Virus record (IMG/VR): IMGVR_UViG_3300031952_002809
Span: 1-64,000 of that record
Length of the DNA: 64,000 nt
Source: a virus
Strand: one strand, 5' to 3'
Position numbers and translations under genes: made by a program. The notes below the pieces were generated by a model. The model was not told the DNA's origin and made no database searches. It saw nothing but the letters and a program-made list of their open reading frames with translations. How positions within the stretch are numbered: the first letter of the stretch is position 1; each line of letters starts with the position of its first letter. Shown here piece after piece: positions 8,223 through 16,457 of the stretch.

Positions 8223-8852
8223 ATGGGTAAAGTACTGGATTTGCGAAAAAAGTTAGATTTCTACACACGACCCACACACGGTGGCGAACAAGTACTCCCG
8301 AAAGTACGTGATGCTGCTGGTTCTTTGTATTTTCTTCCTACTCTTGCTGACGGAGATAAAATAACTCGAGCTCCAGGAGACTGGAGTACTCTTATTCAAT
8401 ATGGCCATGTAAAGTTTGATCCACACTATGTAGGCATGGAAGAATGCACTCTCGATGATACTTTCTATGATAGTGTATTTACTAAAAGGACAGAAGAAGA
8501 AGGTGAGAAAGCTTCTATAGAAATATTCGATTTTATTAAAGAGCGTATGCTTAAAAGAAACTGGCATCTCTTGCAAAAAGGAATGTCAGGGTTTCCTCAG
8601 AATCATATCAGAACAAAAGAAGATATAACTAAGAATTCAGCAATTATAGGTTTCTATTATTTGAAAGACGGTGTCTATGAAAGATACTTTGTAAAGAATG
8701 TAAGCAAAGTTCTTAAATACCGTGAACATCCAGAAAAACTCAAAAAATATATATTCGACGCATCAAGTATGCCAATCCAGAATAAAACAATACTCAGTAT
8801 GCTGGATTATTTCAAAAATAAAAAGTCGAATGTAGTTGCGCTAGCTCGTTAA
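8223..8852 (+). CDS. Unrecognised early gene inserted against the late cluster
   Basis: The 209-aa product (MGKVLDLRKK...) is mixed in composition, rich in Lys and Asp, without membrane segments or recognisable motifs. The start was placed at the ATG preceded by GGAGGAG with a 4-base spacing; the earlier part of the frame overlaps the promoter itself. The gene stands alone on the plus strand within about 27 kb of minus-strand genes, with its own repressible promoter, and its stop is 2 bases from the stop of the convergent neighbour. This arrangement resembles a moron or an early host-takeover gene. Confidence 0.75.
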   Translation: MGKVLDLRKKLDFYTRPTHGGEQVLPKVRDAAGSLYFLPTLADGDKITRAPGDWSTLIQYGHVKFDPHYVGMEECTLDDTFYDSVFTKRTEEEGEKASIEIFDFIKERMLKRNWHLLQKGMSGFPQNHIRTKEDITKNSAIIGFYYLKDGVYERYFVKNVSKVLKYREHPEKLKKYIFDASSMPIQNKTILSMLDYFKNKKSNVVALAR

Positions 8853-8854
8853 CT

Positions 8855-10510
8855 TTATTGTTCTGCAACTTGTTCACGCAGATCTGGACTAAAGCTAATA
8901 ATAGCTCCTCCAGAATGTACTAATTCATACGTTTCAGGAACAGAATGAACCGCTTTTTCAAGTTCTTCCTGCATCTTGCCAGCATCTTCCTCAGATGTGA
9001 ATCCAAGAATACTTTTTTCGAGTTCTTTTTCTATTCTAATTGCTTTAGAGCTAATAACATTTTTTCCATAAATTTCTGGTCCGGTTGCTTTTACTATGGG
9101 TCTTGGTACTATACCATACATAAACGCTACATAACCTTCAAAATGTGATACATTTTTGGCATCAGCTATCTCAATATAAAAAATAGCATCTCCTGTAACA
9201 ACAGCAGTTCTATCTTCAAATATTGTAGTTACTTCATTGCAAATTGTAGCGTAAATTAATCTTGTAGTATCGATATCAATATTTTGTGAATTTATCCATT
9301 CTTCAAACAGCACATCTAGTGCCGCCGTTTTTTGAGTATCTTTAACATATTTCCAAAATGCTTTTATGCTTATTTCAACGGTAGGATTCATTGAAGTAGG
9401 ATTAACTGCTGTAGTACTAATTGAATCTGATTTATCCATAGCGTCTTGCTCCATTTCTTTAATTGCTTTTTCTACTGCTTTCCCATGAAACGTTTCAGGA
9501 AGCATCTGAACGATATCTGGTATGCTGTCCCCAAATGTTTCCTTGAGCGCTTGCGCTGCTTCATACTTAGCTTCAGCTTCAGGCGCCTTTGATACAACTC
9601 CGATAACTTTTGCGACAGCTTCTTCTAAAGAAGCTGCCCTCCCCATACTCTCTGCAAGAATTCCTTTATCCTGTGCAGATCCTATTTCCATTAAAGTTAC
9701 TTTCTGAAGTGCTGTTGCTATATCAGGAGTTACATCTATACCACTCGATTGCTTAATGGTTTCAACATTACCAGACGTAACAACATTTTTTATTTGGTTA
9801 GCTATGAGTGCTCTGTCCAATGTCTTTCCTGCCATCTTTTCCCAGTCTTTGAGTTTTTTCTTAACAAGGGACATCCAATGCTTTATACCATTGTATAATT
9901 CATCGACTGGCTTTTGAACATTACTTTGCGTGTATTCAACAAGCTTTGCTATCATTTGATTTGCTACCGTTTGCTCAGTTACGTCAGCATCGCCTTCTGC
10001 TCCTCCAGCTGGGGGTGTCTCAGGAAGAAAATCAACACTACCCTGCTCAACTGAAGTATCTGCTGCCCATCTGCGTACAGGAAGGGTTGGATCTTTCAAA
10101 CGGTTCAATAAATTTTCTATAGTTGATGCTTTTTTAAGAAGGATTTGATCGATAGCTTGCATAGCTGTTTCTCCTCGTTCTGGTGTTACTGTTTCTTTAG
10201 ATTTAAGTTCTTGTTCAGTATCTTTAAGTGGTGTTTCGCCCCGTTCTTCTTTTGTTTTGTATGTTACATGCTGTTGCGATTCAATTTCAAAGGATCTCAT
10301 AGTATTGTATTTTCCTTTGTATTCATCCAGTATTTGCTTAACATCTTTTTTTGTTTTGGCATCAATACTTTGAATCTTAACACCGTTTTCGTATATATCA
10401 ACATAGTAGCCTACACCCACTGCTGGCCCAGGTTTGCGCTTACGTACAAAGATATCAGCACCAACTCCGGTAGGCTCCTCATCCTCTTTTAAATATTCAA
10501 AATCACCCAT
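8855..10510 (-). CDS. Unrecognised virion-cluster protein (551 aa)
   Basis: The product is mostly helical by composition with a Pro-rich hinge near residues 165-175. It has no membrane segment, cysteine cluster or catalytic motif that I can name. AAAGGA lies 9 bases before the ATG. It is the last gene of a four-gene run (13239 to 8855) and probably encodes an internal head or neck component. That role is a guess from position only. Confidence 0.6.
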   Translation of the reverse strand: MGDFEYLKEDEEPTGVGADIFVRKRKPGPAVGVGYYVDIYENGVKIQSIDAKTKKDVKQILDEYKGKYNTMRSFEIESQQHVTYKTKEERGETPLKDTEQELKSKETVTPERGETAMQAIDQILLKKASTIENLLNRLKDPTLPVRRWAADTSVEQGSVDFLPETPPAGGAEGDADVTEQTVANQMIAKLVEYTQSNVQKPVDELYNGIKHWMSLVKKKLKDWEKMAGKTLDRALIANQIKNVVTSGNVETIKQSSGIDVTPDIATALQKVTLMEIGSAQDKGILAESMGRAASLEEAVAKVIGVVSKAPEAEAKYEAAQALKETFGDSIPDIVQMLPETFHGKAVEKAIKEMEQDAMDKSDSISTTAVNPTSMNPTVEISIKAFWKYVKDTQKTAALDVLFEEWINSQNIDIDTTRLIYATICNEVTTIFEDRTAVVTGDAIFYIEIADAKNVSHFEGYVAFMYGIVPRPIVKATGPEIYGKNVISSKAIRIEKELEKSILGFTSEEDAGKMQEELEKAVHSVPETYELVHSGGAIISFSPDLREQVAEQ

Positions 10511-10528
10511 TACTGATTCCTTTAGAGT

Positions 10529-11887
10529 TTATTTTGGCTCATAATAACTTCGAATATCTCCTAAATCAGTTTTAGCATACGCTGCTTTTAAAGCAGCAGT
10601 ATCTATTCCAGAAACGACAGTTTTTTTATAAACCAGGTTAAATTCGTTTTTAGTTCTAACTGCTTCAACATCTGCTGGAAGGTCTGCCACGCTTCGTCCT
10701 GATTGAACAAAAGGTAGTTTTCCAAAAAGATCTGTAGTATTATCATTGAGCGTCTGTTGTATTTCTGCAAGTCCGGTATTTTTATCAATAAAATCGAATA
10801 GAGTAAATCCTGCACCAGCCATATCAACAGTAACTTCGTTAATATCTTTTTCTCCTGCCAGTATATACACTACTTTTGTTTTTGAAACTCCGTTCTTTTT
10901 AAAATCGATGTAATATCCATTTTGATAGTATTGTATCTCCGATATTGCTTCTGGTTCTTTTTCTATCATTTCTGGCTGAACTTCCGGTTGTGCATCAGTC
11001 AATTCTTCTGCTGGCTCATTTGAGACATCTGCTCCTTTTCGAAGAACTACATAGCGGGATGACATCTTTGTTATAACTGGCTTTTGATTTTTTGCATACT
11101 TTTTCTCAATATCGTTTTTAACAGCTTCATCCAATATTTTTTCATATTCTTGCAGAACATTGGCATCGAGCACACCCTCGAATGTATCAAAGCTAACGCG
11201 AGCATTTAGTTGCTCTGGAGGGGCGAGCATATCAATGATGTTTGTTGACATACTTCCTTGTTTTTCAGCAATACTTATAGCCTCGTGAGAAGATATACCT
11301 TTAACGAAACCACCTGTACAGTTTATCCACAGCTGCTTTGCATTAGTACTAATATCGTTAACTATATTGATATCATCTATAATTGCAGATGCATACTCTA
11401 TATATCGTATTGGATCATTCGGCTTGTTAATTAGTTTTATTGCTGCATTTGGAGATATTGATTTTCCCTGAAGACAATCTATAACTACCTGAGCATCCTT
11501 AAAATAACTAGGCATTTCCTGCTGCAAATCTCGTTGATACGGTATTCTTCTCTGGTCAATTGGTTTCCCTGGAATTGCTTCAGTTGCACCTATTTCGTCT
11601 TTAATTCCCGAACCGGCTTTTTCAGAATTGAGTATCGAATACAGTTTTGAAGATTTATCCATTAAAACATATAGAGTACCTGAATAGTCTCTCATGTATC
11701 TATAAATGCCCACAAAAGGGTTATTGGCGATGGTGTCATTTAAAAATTTCTCAAATACTTTAGAATTAAAGTCAGAAATGGGAACCCATCCAAATGAATC
11801 CATCGATGCGTTTCCAAGATACCGCATATTGAGAGTTGCAAGACCTCTCCCTGGTACTTTCTTTTTATGCTGCATTCCCTTTGCCAT
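10529..11887 (-). CDS. Unrecognised virion-cluster protein (452 aa)
   Basis: The N-terminus is strongly basic (MAKGMQHKKKVPGRG) and is followed by a mixed alpha/beta sequence. Residues about 255-350 contain an acidic low-complexity linker (EEPAEELTDAQPEVQPEMIE-like). GAGG is found upstream of the ATG. It lies directly after the probable prohead protease and before another unknown, with gaps of 9-18 bases, so all are co-transcribed. No family was recognised. Confidence 0.6.
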   Translation of the reverse strand: MAKGMQHKKKVPGRGLATLNMRYLGNASMDSFGWVPISDFNSKVFEKFLNDTIANNPFVGIYRYMRDYSGTLYVLMDKSSKLYSILNSEKAGSGIKDEIGATEAIPGKPIDQRRIPYQRDLQQEMPSYFKDAQVVIDCLQGKSISPNAAIKLINKPNDPIRYIEYASAIIDDINIVNDISTNAKQLWINCTGGFVKGISSHEAISIAEKQGSMSTNIIDMLAPPEQLNARVSFDTFEGVLDANVLQEYEKILDEAVKNDIEKKYAKNQKPVITKMSSRYVVLRKGADVSNEPAEELTDAQPEVQPEMIEKEPEAISEIQYYQNGYYIDFKKNGVSKTKVVYILAGEKDINEVTVDMAGAGFTLFDFIDKNTGLAEIQQTLNDNTTDLFGKLPFVQSGRSVADLPADVEAVRTKNEFNLVYKKTVVSGIDTAALKAAYAKTDLGDIRSYYEPK

Positions 11888-11896
11888 TGTATAACC

Positions 11897-12808
11897 TCAA
11901 GCAACTGATATCATATTTTCAAGTTTATTAATAAGTGCATCTAATTGATTAGCCAATCGTTTCTTTTCTTGAACAGAGCTGGCTAATTTAATTGATTGGT
12001 GAATATTTGCCATAATACGAAGAACTAAGTTTGCATCTTCCCCAAGTTCAGAAGCGACTTTTAGAATTCTACCAGGTATCATTTCGGATACAGCATCGAG
12101 AACTCCTGCATTAGGGCAAGCTGGTGTTGTTACAATTGATTGCTCGTAGAAAGCCATCTTCTGGAGCAGTTCAGCTACCTTTCGTCCTTTTATTCTATTT
12201 CCCCGATGATGCCGCAGGCATTCACAGAAATCTGCATCTTTCTTTATTTGTTTACTGCAGACAGTACACATACTGCTTTTAATAGAACATCCCATACTTG
12301 TATAAAGCCTAGTTGGATATGTTTCAAGAGTTCGTGCAATATTTGCTGCTTTCATTCTGTCTACACCGAAAAGAATAACAATGTTGGTATCACCATATTT
12401 ATCCATGACTGGTGTTGCATCAAAAACTAATCCTATACTAAGCTGGGGGTCATGGCTGTTGTGGTTGACGTGCATCGCGGCATTTCTGAAAGTAAGATAT
12501 CGTGGATTACCTTTTTCGTCATGATCCATTATTTCATCATAGTTGAACAAATCCGCGTTTCTGTTAGTGGCCCATTCCCAATCAGATTGCCCATTCTTGA
12601 ATATATTTTTTCCCATGGTTCCCCAATAATCCCCAAAATCTAGGGCTCGGGTTGTTCCATAAACAAAACCATGGATGGTTGGTGCAAGCCAGTGTTCTTT
12701 ATGTTTTATCTCAATGAGTTCAGCTATTTTCTCTTTAGTGCCTTTGGTAAGTTCAGTTACCTGACCAGGATTATTTACTGAATTAATATGTCTGAGATAG
12801 TCTGCCAT
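11897..12808 (-). CDS. Probable prohead (capsid maturation) protease
   Basis: The 303-aa product contains NHNSHDPQLSIG (residues about 115-126), a later TSMGCSI segment and a cysteine-rich CTVCSKQ...CECLRHH element followed by EQSIVTTPACPNAG. A conserved His and a Ser in a beta-rich N-terminal domain, with the remark that this gene lies in the head cluster upstream of scaffold and capsid genes, fits a phage serine-type prohead protease that cleaves scaffold and capsid during maturation. I chose the ATG at MADYLRH, with AGAGGA 4 bases upstream; the longer frame overlaps the preceding gene. Catalytic residues are proposed, not proven. A zinc-dependent structural role is the alternative. Confidence 0.5.
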   Translation of the reverse strand: MADYLRHINSVNNPGQVTELTKGTKEKIAELIEIKHKEHWLAPTIHGFVYGTTRALDFGDYWGTMGKNIFKNGQSDWEWATNRNADLFNYDEIMDHDEKGNPRYLTFRNAAMHVNHNSHDPQLSIGLVFDATPVMDKYGDTNIVILFGVDRMKAANIARTLETYPTRLYTSMGCSIKSSMCTVCSKQIKKDADFCECLRHHRGNRIKGRKVAELLQKMAFYEQSIVTTPACPNAGVLDAVSEMIPGRILKVASELGEDANLVLRIMANIHQSIKLASSVQEKKRLANQLDALINKLENMISVA

Positions 12809-12822
12809 GATATCCTCTCTTT

Positions 12823-13239
12823 TTAAGAAATATATGCGGTTACTTCGTATTTTCCTGACGGCATCTTTGTCCAATTTATAACAAGCATAGCATTAGTTAC
12901 CGGCTTAAAAAAACCGTTTGTATCTACACTGTGTTTAACACCCAGTTCAATATTTGCTCTACCTTCCTCACCAAAAAGGCCACCGCTCCAATAAGTATTG
13001 TCTTCTTGCAGAGGAACATATCCATGCGCCTCAAGAGCTTCAAAAAAACTATCAAGGGGCACTGCTTTAAAATATGTATTATTCGATTCTGAACCGGTTG
13101 TATAGGGTGCTATTGCGTTATTTAACTTTTTTCTTACTTCTGGTTTCATTGTTGTAGGCATTTCAAGATCACTTGCCTCAAAACCCTCACCAGCATTTTT
13201 TAAAAGTTCATCTATATTAGTTATTCCTGCAAAGTGCAT
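12823..13239 (-). CDS. Unrecognised small late protein (138 aa)
   Basis: The product has an acidic helical N-terminus and a C-terminal half with beta-type segments ending in KYEVTAYIS. AGGGG precedes the ATG. It is the first gene after a candidate late promoter and is followed by the probable prohead protease 14 bases later. No function could be assigned. Confidence 0.6.
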   Translation of the reverse strand: MHFAGITNIDELLKNAGEGFEASDLEMPTTMKPEVRKKLNNAIAPYTTGSESNNTYFKAVPLDSFFEALEAHGYVPLQEDNTYWSGGLFGEEGRANIELGVKHSVDTNGFFKPVTNAMLVINWTKMPSGKYEVTAYIS

Positions 13240-13270
13240 AGTAACCCCTCATGAAATTTCAATTAATTCT

Positions 13271-13298
13271 AAAAATAACGATACGCTGGCTTATTTTA
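13271..13298 (-). promoter_or_regulatory. Candidate late promoter (second late operon)
   Basis: The minus strand reads TAAA, 17 bases, TATTTTT, differing by one base from the copies at 7510 and 27572. It lies in the 76-base gap upstream of the 138-aa gene, 32 bases from its start codon. Confidence 0.55.
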
Positions 13299-13315
13299 AG
13301 TACATTTTTTGAAAA

Positions 13316-13771
13316 TTAGATGATGCTACGACTTTTTAGAAGAGTTCCAACGACTATTTTTATTTGATTCTGTACTTCAGGATCGGTGGTATATTGATTG
13401 AGGGTTTCTTCTGGAGCATCACCCATCAAAACATCAGTCATGTCGGTAATAATTGATGGTTTGAGATCAACAACACGCGTTAATGTTTTATCAAGGTCAT
13501 CAACCATCTCTTCTTCTTGAGGACTCAGACCATCTGGATAGGCTTCATAGAATATATTTTCTGCATCTTGTTCAGATAGATTGAATTTATCCATTGCGGC
13601 TTCAGTAATTTGATCTTTATCCTTATTCTGCTGAAGCCACATCCAAACTATGATTTCTTTTCTTTTAATATCAGAAAAAAACGAAACACGGCTTCTGCCG
13701 AGTTTCGTTCTTATGATATTTTTTTTCTCAAGAAGATATGCTATTCTTCGTTTAATGAATGATTTATACAT
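13316..13771 (-). CDS. Unrecognised late protein (151 aa)
   Basis: The N-terminal 35 residues are strongly basic (MYKSFIKRRIAYLLEKKNIIR). The rest is acidic and helical. There is no Shine-Dalgarno site; the ATG is 5 bases from the stop of the preceding gene, suggesting translational coupling. It is the last gene of the operon that begins at 27510. Function unknown. Confidence 0.6.
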   Translation of the reverse strand: MYKSFIKRRIAYLLEKKNIIRTKLGRSRVSFFSDIKRKEIIVWMWLQQNKDKDQITEAAMDKFNLSEQDAENIFYEAYPDGLSPQEEEMVDDLDKTLTRVVDLKPSIITDMTDVLMGDAPEETLNQYTTDPEVQNQIKIVVGTLLKSRSII

Positions 13772-13776
13772 TTACA

Positions 13777-14223
13777 TTATTGATTCGTTTGTTGTGAAAA
13801 TTGTTGTTGATCCGCTGCCAATTGTTCATCTAATCCTTGAACTACTGAATCAAAATTAATTTTTTGTTCACTCGTTGCTCCTGGAGTTCCGGCAGGAGCC
13901 TGTTCTTGTCCAGGTTGAGCAGGAGTTCCAGTTGCGCTGGTTAATGCTGGATTAGCAGCAGGTTGTCCAGGAACTTGCCCTGCTGCAGGTTGTCCTGTTG
14001 CAGGTTGACCTTGCTGCGCTTGTTGTGCCTGCAGTGCTGGATCTAGCTGTCCATCTGCAGCTAGTTTGAAACCAACTACACCTTTATCAGGCATGAGTTG
14101 GATTTGAACTGATTCAACATCTTTGATGCCGTTTACAGCAGCAACTTTCATAATGACTTCTTCTATCTTCTGAAAATCAGAGGATTCTTTTGTAAGGCTG
14201 ATAGTATTGCTATTAATTTTCAT
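13777..14223 (-). CDS. Module protein A: MKINSN domain with Gln/Pro/Ala-rich tail
   Basis: Residues 1-55 form a module starting MKINSNTISLTKESS and ending in a G-V-V-G-F strand; the remaining 90 residues are a flexible tail rich in Gln, Ala, Pro and Gly. The same module closes the next protein upstream (about three quarters identical) and occurs in a more divergent form in the one before. GGGAGA lies 6 bases before the ATG. Three neighbouring copies point to tandem duplication in a virion protein set. Function unknown. Confidence 0.65.
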   Translation of the reverse strand: MKINSNTISLTKESSDFQKIEEVIMKVAAVNGIKDVESVQIQLMPDKGVVGFKLAADGQLDPALQAQQAQQGQPATGQPAAGQVPGQPAANPALTSATGTPAQPGQEQAPAGTPGATSEQKINFDSVVQGLDEQLAADQQQFSQQTNQ

Positions 14224-14240
14224 ACAATTTCTCCCATACT

Positions 14241-14591
14241 TTATTGTGCTAGTTGTGTTGTTGTTCCTGTTGAACCCGTTGCTGGTGGTACAACAGGTTT
14301 TCCAGTAGCTGGATCTATTTGAGGTTGCTGTCCTGTAGAACTTTGTCCTGCAGAAGCTGCTTCAGCAGCAGCCTGCTCATAGTTTTTCTGATTTTGTGCT
14401 TGTGCCCATTCCTGAGCTTGATCATACGCTGTTTTAAATCCGACAATTCCTTTGTCAGCAGTAAGTTGGATTTGTACAGATTCAACATCTTTTATTCCAT
14501 TGACTGCAGCTATTTTCATAATAATGTCTTCGATTTTACTAAATTCTGAAGATTCTTTTGTAAGACTGATAGTATTGCTATTAATTTTCAT
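14241..14591 (-). CDS. Possible internally started 116-aa module product
   Basis: This nested frame begins at the in-frame ATG of the MKINSN module of module protein B. AAAGGA followed by 6 bases precedes it, as good as the site of the outer gene. The resulting protein would match the architecture of module protein A (domain plus Gln/Pro tail) over its whole length. Use of this start is inferred. Confidence 0.4.
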   Translation of the reverse strand: MKINSNTISLTKESSEFSKIEDIIMKIAAVNGIKDVESVQIQLTADKGIVGFKTAYDQAQEWAQAQNQKNYEQAAAEAASAGQSSTGQQPQIDPATGKPVVPPATGSTGTTTQLAQ

Positions 14592-15278
14592 AATATTTCC
14601 TTTCGTTACTTTGCTAAATTTCTCATCAGAAATTTCTTCTATTCTCTCAAAACCAACATTCTGCCACAGCCACTCTGAAACTTTATCGACAACTTCATCG
14701 GGAACTTCACCTTGGTGATAATCAACTTCCATTCCATATCCAGCCATATCAGCATTAATATATAAATGTAATTGATACTCATAGAATTCAGGATATGTTC
14801 CTGATAAATCCTCTATGATAGCTTCAATCCCTTGATCAGGAGACATCTTTTCGTCACGTTCTTTATCTGTTATATAAGAGATACCTTTGCCATTCATTTC
14901 AATAGGACCTTTGTGAAAAATAACATAATTTCTATTTGATGCTTTTTTATCTTTCATAGTAATCTCCCGTGCTTGTTTAGATTCAGTAGATTCCATTGTA
15001 TCAGATGTATTCGATTCCTCAATAGGAACCGCTTCCATACGCTCCAATTCTTTTTTTCGTTTGTCTCGCGCTTTCTCCCACTCTGAGCAAATATCTTCAT
15101 ACTGCCTGGTTGCCATTTGATATTGTGAATGGGGTTTAGTACTGTAAAAATTATTGATACGCTTCGACAATCGTATTAAATCTTCCTCAGGTACTTCTTC
15201 ACCAGAACGTATTCTTTGGTAAAGTTTTCTCATATAGTTAATCAAACTTGACATTCTTCCCGCTTGTTTATACCACAT
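14241..15278 (-). CDS. Module protein B: 345 aa, MKINSN domain near its C-terminus
   Basis: The start was placed at MWYKQAGRM, with GAGGA 9 bases upstream. The N-terminal 230 residues are unique: a basic helical region followed by an alpha/beta part. The repeated module occupies the next 55 residues and a Gln/Ala/Pro-rich tail ends the protein. The module begins with its own in-frame ATG preceded by AAAGGA at good spacing, so the ribosome may also make a separate 116-aa product. The gene could be a fusion of two formerly separate genes. Confidence 0.65.
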   Translation of the reverse strand: MWYKQAGRMSSLINYMRKLYQRIRSGEEVPEEDLIRLSKRINNFYSTKPHSQYQMATRQYEDICSEWEKARDKRKKELERMEAVPIEESNTSDTMESTESKQAREITMKDKKASNRNYVIFHKGPIEMNGKGISYITDKERDEKMSPDQGIEAIIEDLSGTYPEFYEYQLHLYINADMAGYGMEVDYHQGEVPDEVVDKVSEWLWQNVGFERIEEISDEKFSKVTKGNIMKINSNTISLTKESSEFSKIEDIIMKIAAVNGIKDVESVQIQLTADKGIVGFKTAYDQAQEWAQAQNQKNYEQAAAEAASAGQSSTGQQPQIDPATGKPVVPPATGSTGTTTQLAQ

Positions 15279-15300
15279 AGAAATGATCCTCGTACGAAAT

Positions 15301-15867
15301 TTATTGCATTCCACCGTTAAATTGAGAGAGCATTCCAACAACTCGTTTCCAGATCATACTTTCAGGAACATTTGGATATTTTTCTTTTAAGGTATCAAAT
15401 AGCTGTTGTATCGCTGGATCAGATGTAGCACCAGACATTGCTTCTTGATTCATAGCTTCATTTTTCTTTTTATCATCGCTTCCTGTCAGTAATCCCCAAG
15501 CAAGTGCCCCTACGCCGCCAGCGATAAGTTGCGCAGCCATGCCACCACCCATATATTTTGCAATGGCTTGCCCCATAGGAAACCCCATATTAGTTAAACC
15601 CCCCAAAAGTGATTTTACTCCTGTTTCTCCCCATGATTCTTTTCCACCGTACCTGCTTGCAAGACCTGACGCTAAACCTGCCATAAGATCAATCTCTGCT
15701 ACTCGTTGATTGAAATGAACTATGCTTCCTTCTTTTGATATTTCAATATCTATGCTGGAGACATTATCTATGCTATGGTTGGTTGCTATTCGTTTCATAG
15801 CATCTTCAATTTCTTTGTATGCTGCATCAGCAGCTGTGATAACTAAAACATTAGAATTTACTTTCAT
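15301..15867 (-). CDS. Possible internally started 188-aa module product
   Basis: This nested frame uses the in-frame ATG of the divergent module in module protein C. GAGAGGA with a 5-base spacer precedes it. The shorter product would carry the module and the Gly-rich hydrophobic segment without the helical N-terminus. Not proven. Confidence 0.35.
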   Translation of the reverse strand: MKVNSNVLVITAADAAYKEIEDAMKRIATNHSIDNVSSIDIEISKEGSIVHFNQRVAEIDLMAGLASGLASRYGGKESWGETGVKSLLGGLTNMGFPMGQAIAKYMGGGMAAQLIAGGVGALAWGLLTGSDDKKKNEAMNQEAMSGATSDPAIQQLFDTLKEKYPNVPESMIWKRVVGMLSQFNGGMQ

Positions 15868-16440
15868 AACATTCCTCTCAAAACTTACTTTATAATCTTC
15901 AGGACCCAGATTTATATTCTGCCCCGAGGTTTCTTCAGGAGTTTCTTCATGATGGCCTTTAATATTAGATACTATAGACTCTATTGACATTAATACATTA
16001 TTTATTTCTTTTAGAACTTCCGGTATGGAATCTTTAACTGATTCTAAATTATTCCTATCAACACCAAGTTTTACAAGGATTGTTCCAAGTATTCTTCCGA
16101 AAGAACCATTCATAAAATTCTCAATAGCTTCAACATTATCTGCACTTGATATTGTTCTCAGACCATCTACAAACTCACCCGCAAATTCGGCAGAGCTGTG
16201 TAGAAGGCTCATCGCTTTATTTTTTATGAAATTAGGCAATGCTGCTTCTTTAGTAAATACGGCATACTCTGTTGCAGAAATAGTAGTTTCTTGTTTATTC
16301 TTTACTGATTGTAAAAGAATTGATAAGATTTCTAATATAGTTGGTCCATACGCTACAGCTTTTTCAAGTATCCATTCTATTATAGTTCCAATAGCAATAG
16401 CTTGTTTTTCTCGAAATACATTTAGTTCTGTTGTATTCAT
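15301..16440 (-). CDS. Module protein C: 379 aa with divergent module and Gly-rich hydrophobic region
   Basis: The N-terminal 190 residues are helical. A divergent copy of the module (MKVNSNVLVITAADA...) follows, then a Gly/Ala-rich hydrophobic stretch (about 250-320, with AAQLIAGGVGALAWGLLTG) that could insert in a membrane, and a polar C-terminus. CGGAGA lies upstream of the ATG. As in module protein B, the module starts with an in-frame ATG preceded by GAGAGGA. It lies immediately after the portal gene. Function unknown; an ejected or neck protein is conceivable. Confidence 0.6.
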   Translation of the reverse strand: MNTTELNVFREKQAIAIGTIIEWILEKAVAYGPTILEILSILLQSVKNKQETTISATEYAVFTKEAALPNFIKNKAMSLLHSSAEFAGEFVDGLRTISSADNVEAIENFMNGSFGRILGTILVKLGVDRNNLESVKDSIPEVLKEINNVLMSIESIVSNIKGHHEETPEETSGQNINLGPEDYKVSFERNVMKVNSNVLVITAADAAYKEIEDAMKRIATNHSIDNVSSIDIEISKEGSIVHFNQRVAEIDLMAGLASGLASRYGGKESWGETGVKSLLGGLTNMGFPMGQAIAKYMGGGMAAQLIAGGVGALAWGLLTGSDDKKKNEAMNQEAMSGATSDPAIQQLFDTLKEKYPNVPESMIWKRVVGMLSQFNGGMQ

Positions 16441-16457
16441 TTCGAATCTCCGAACAA

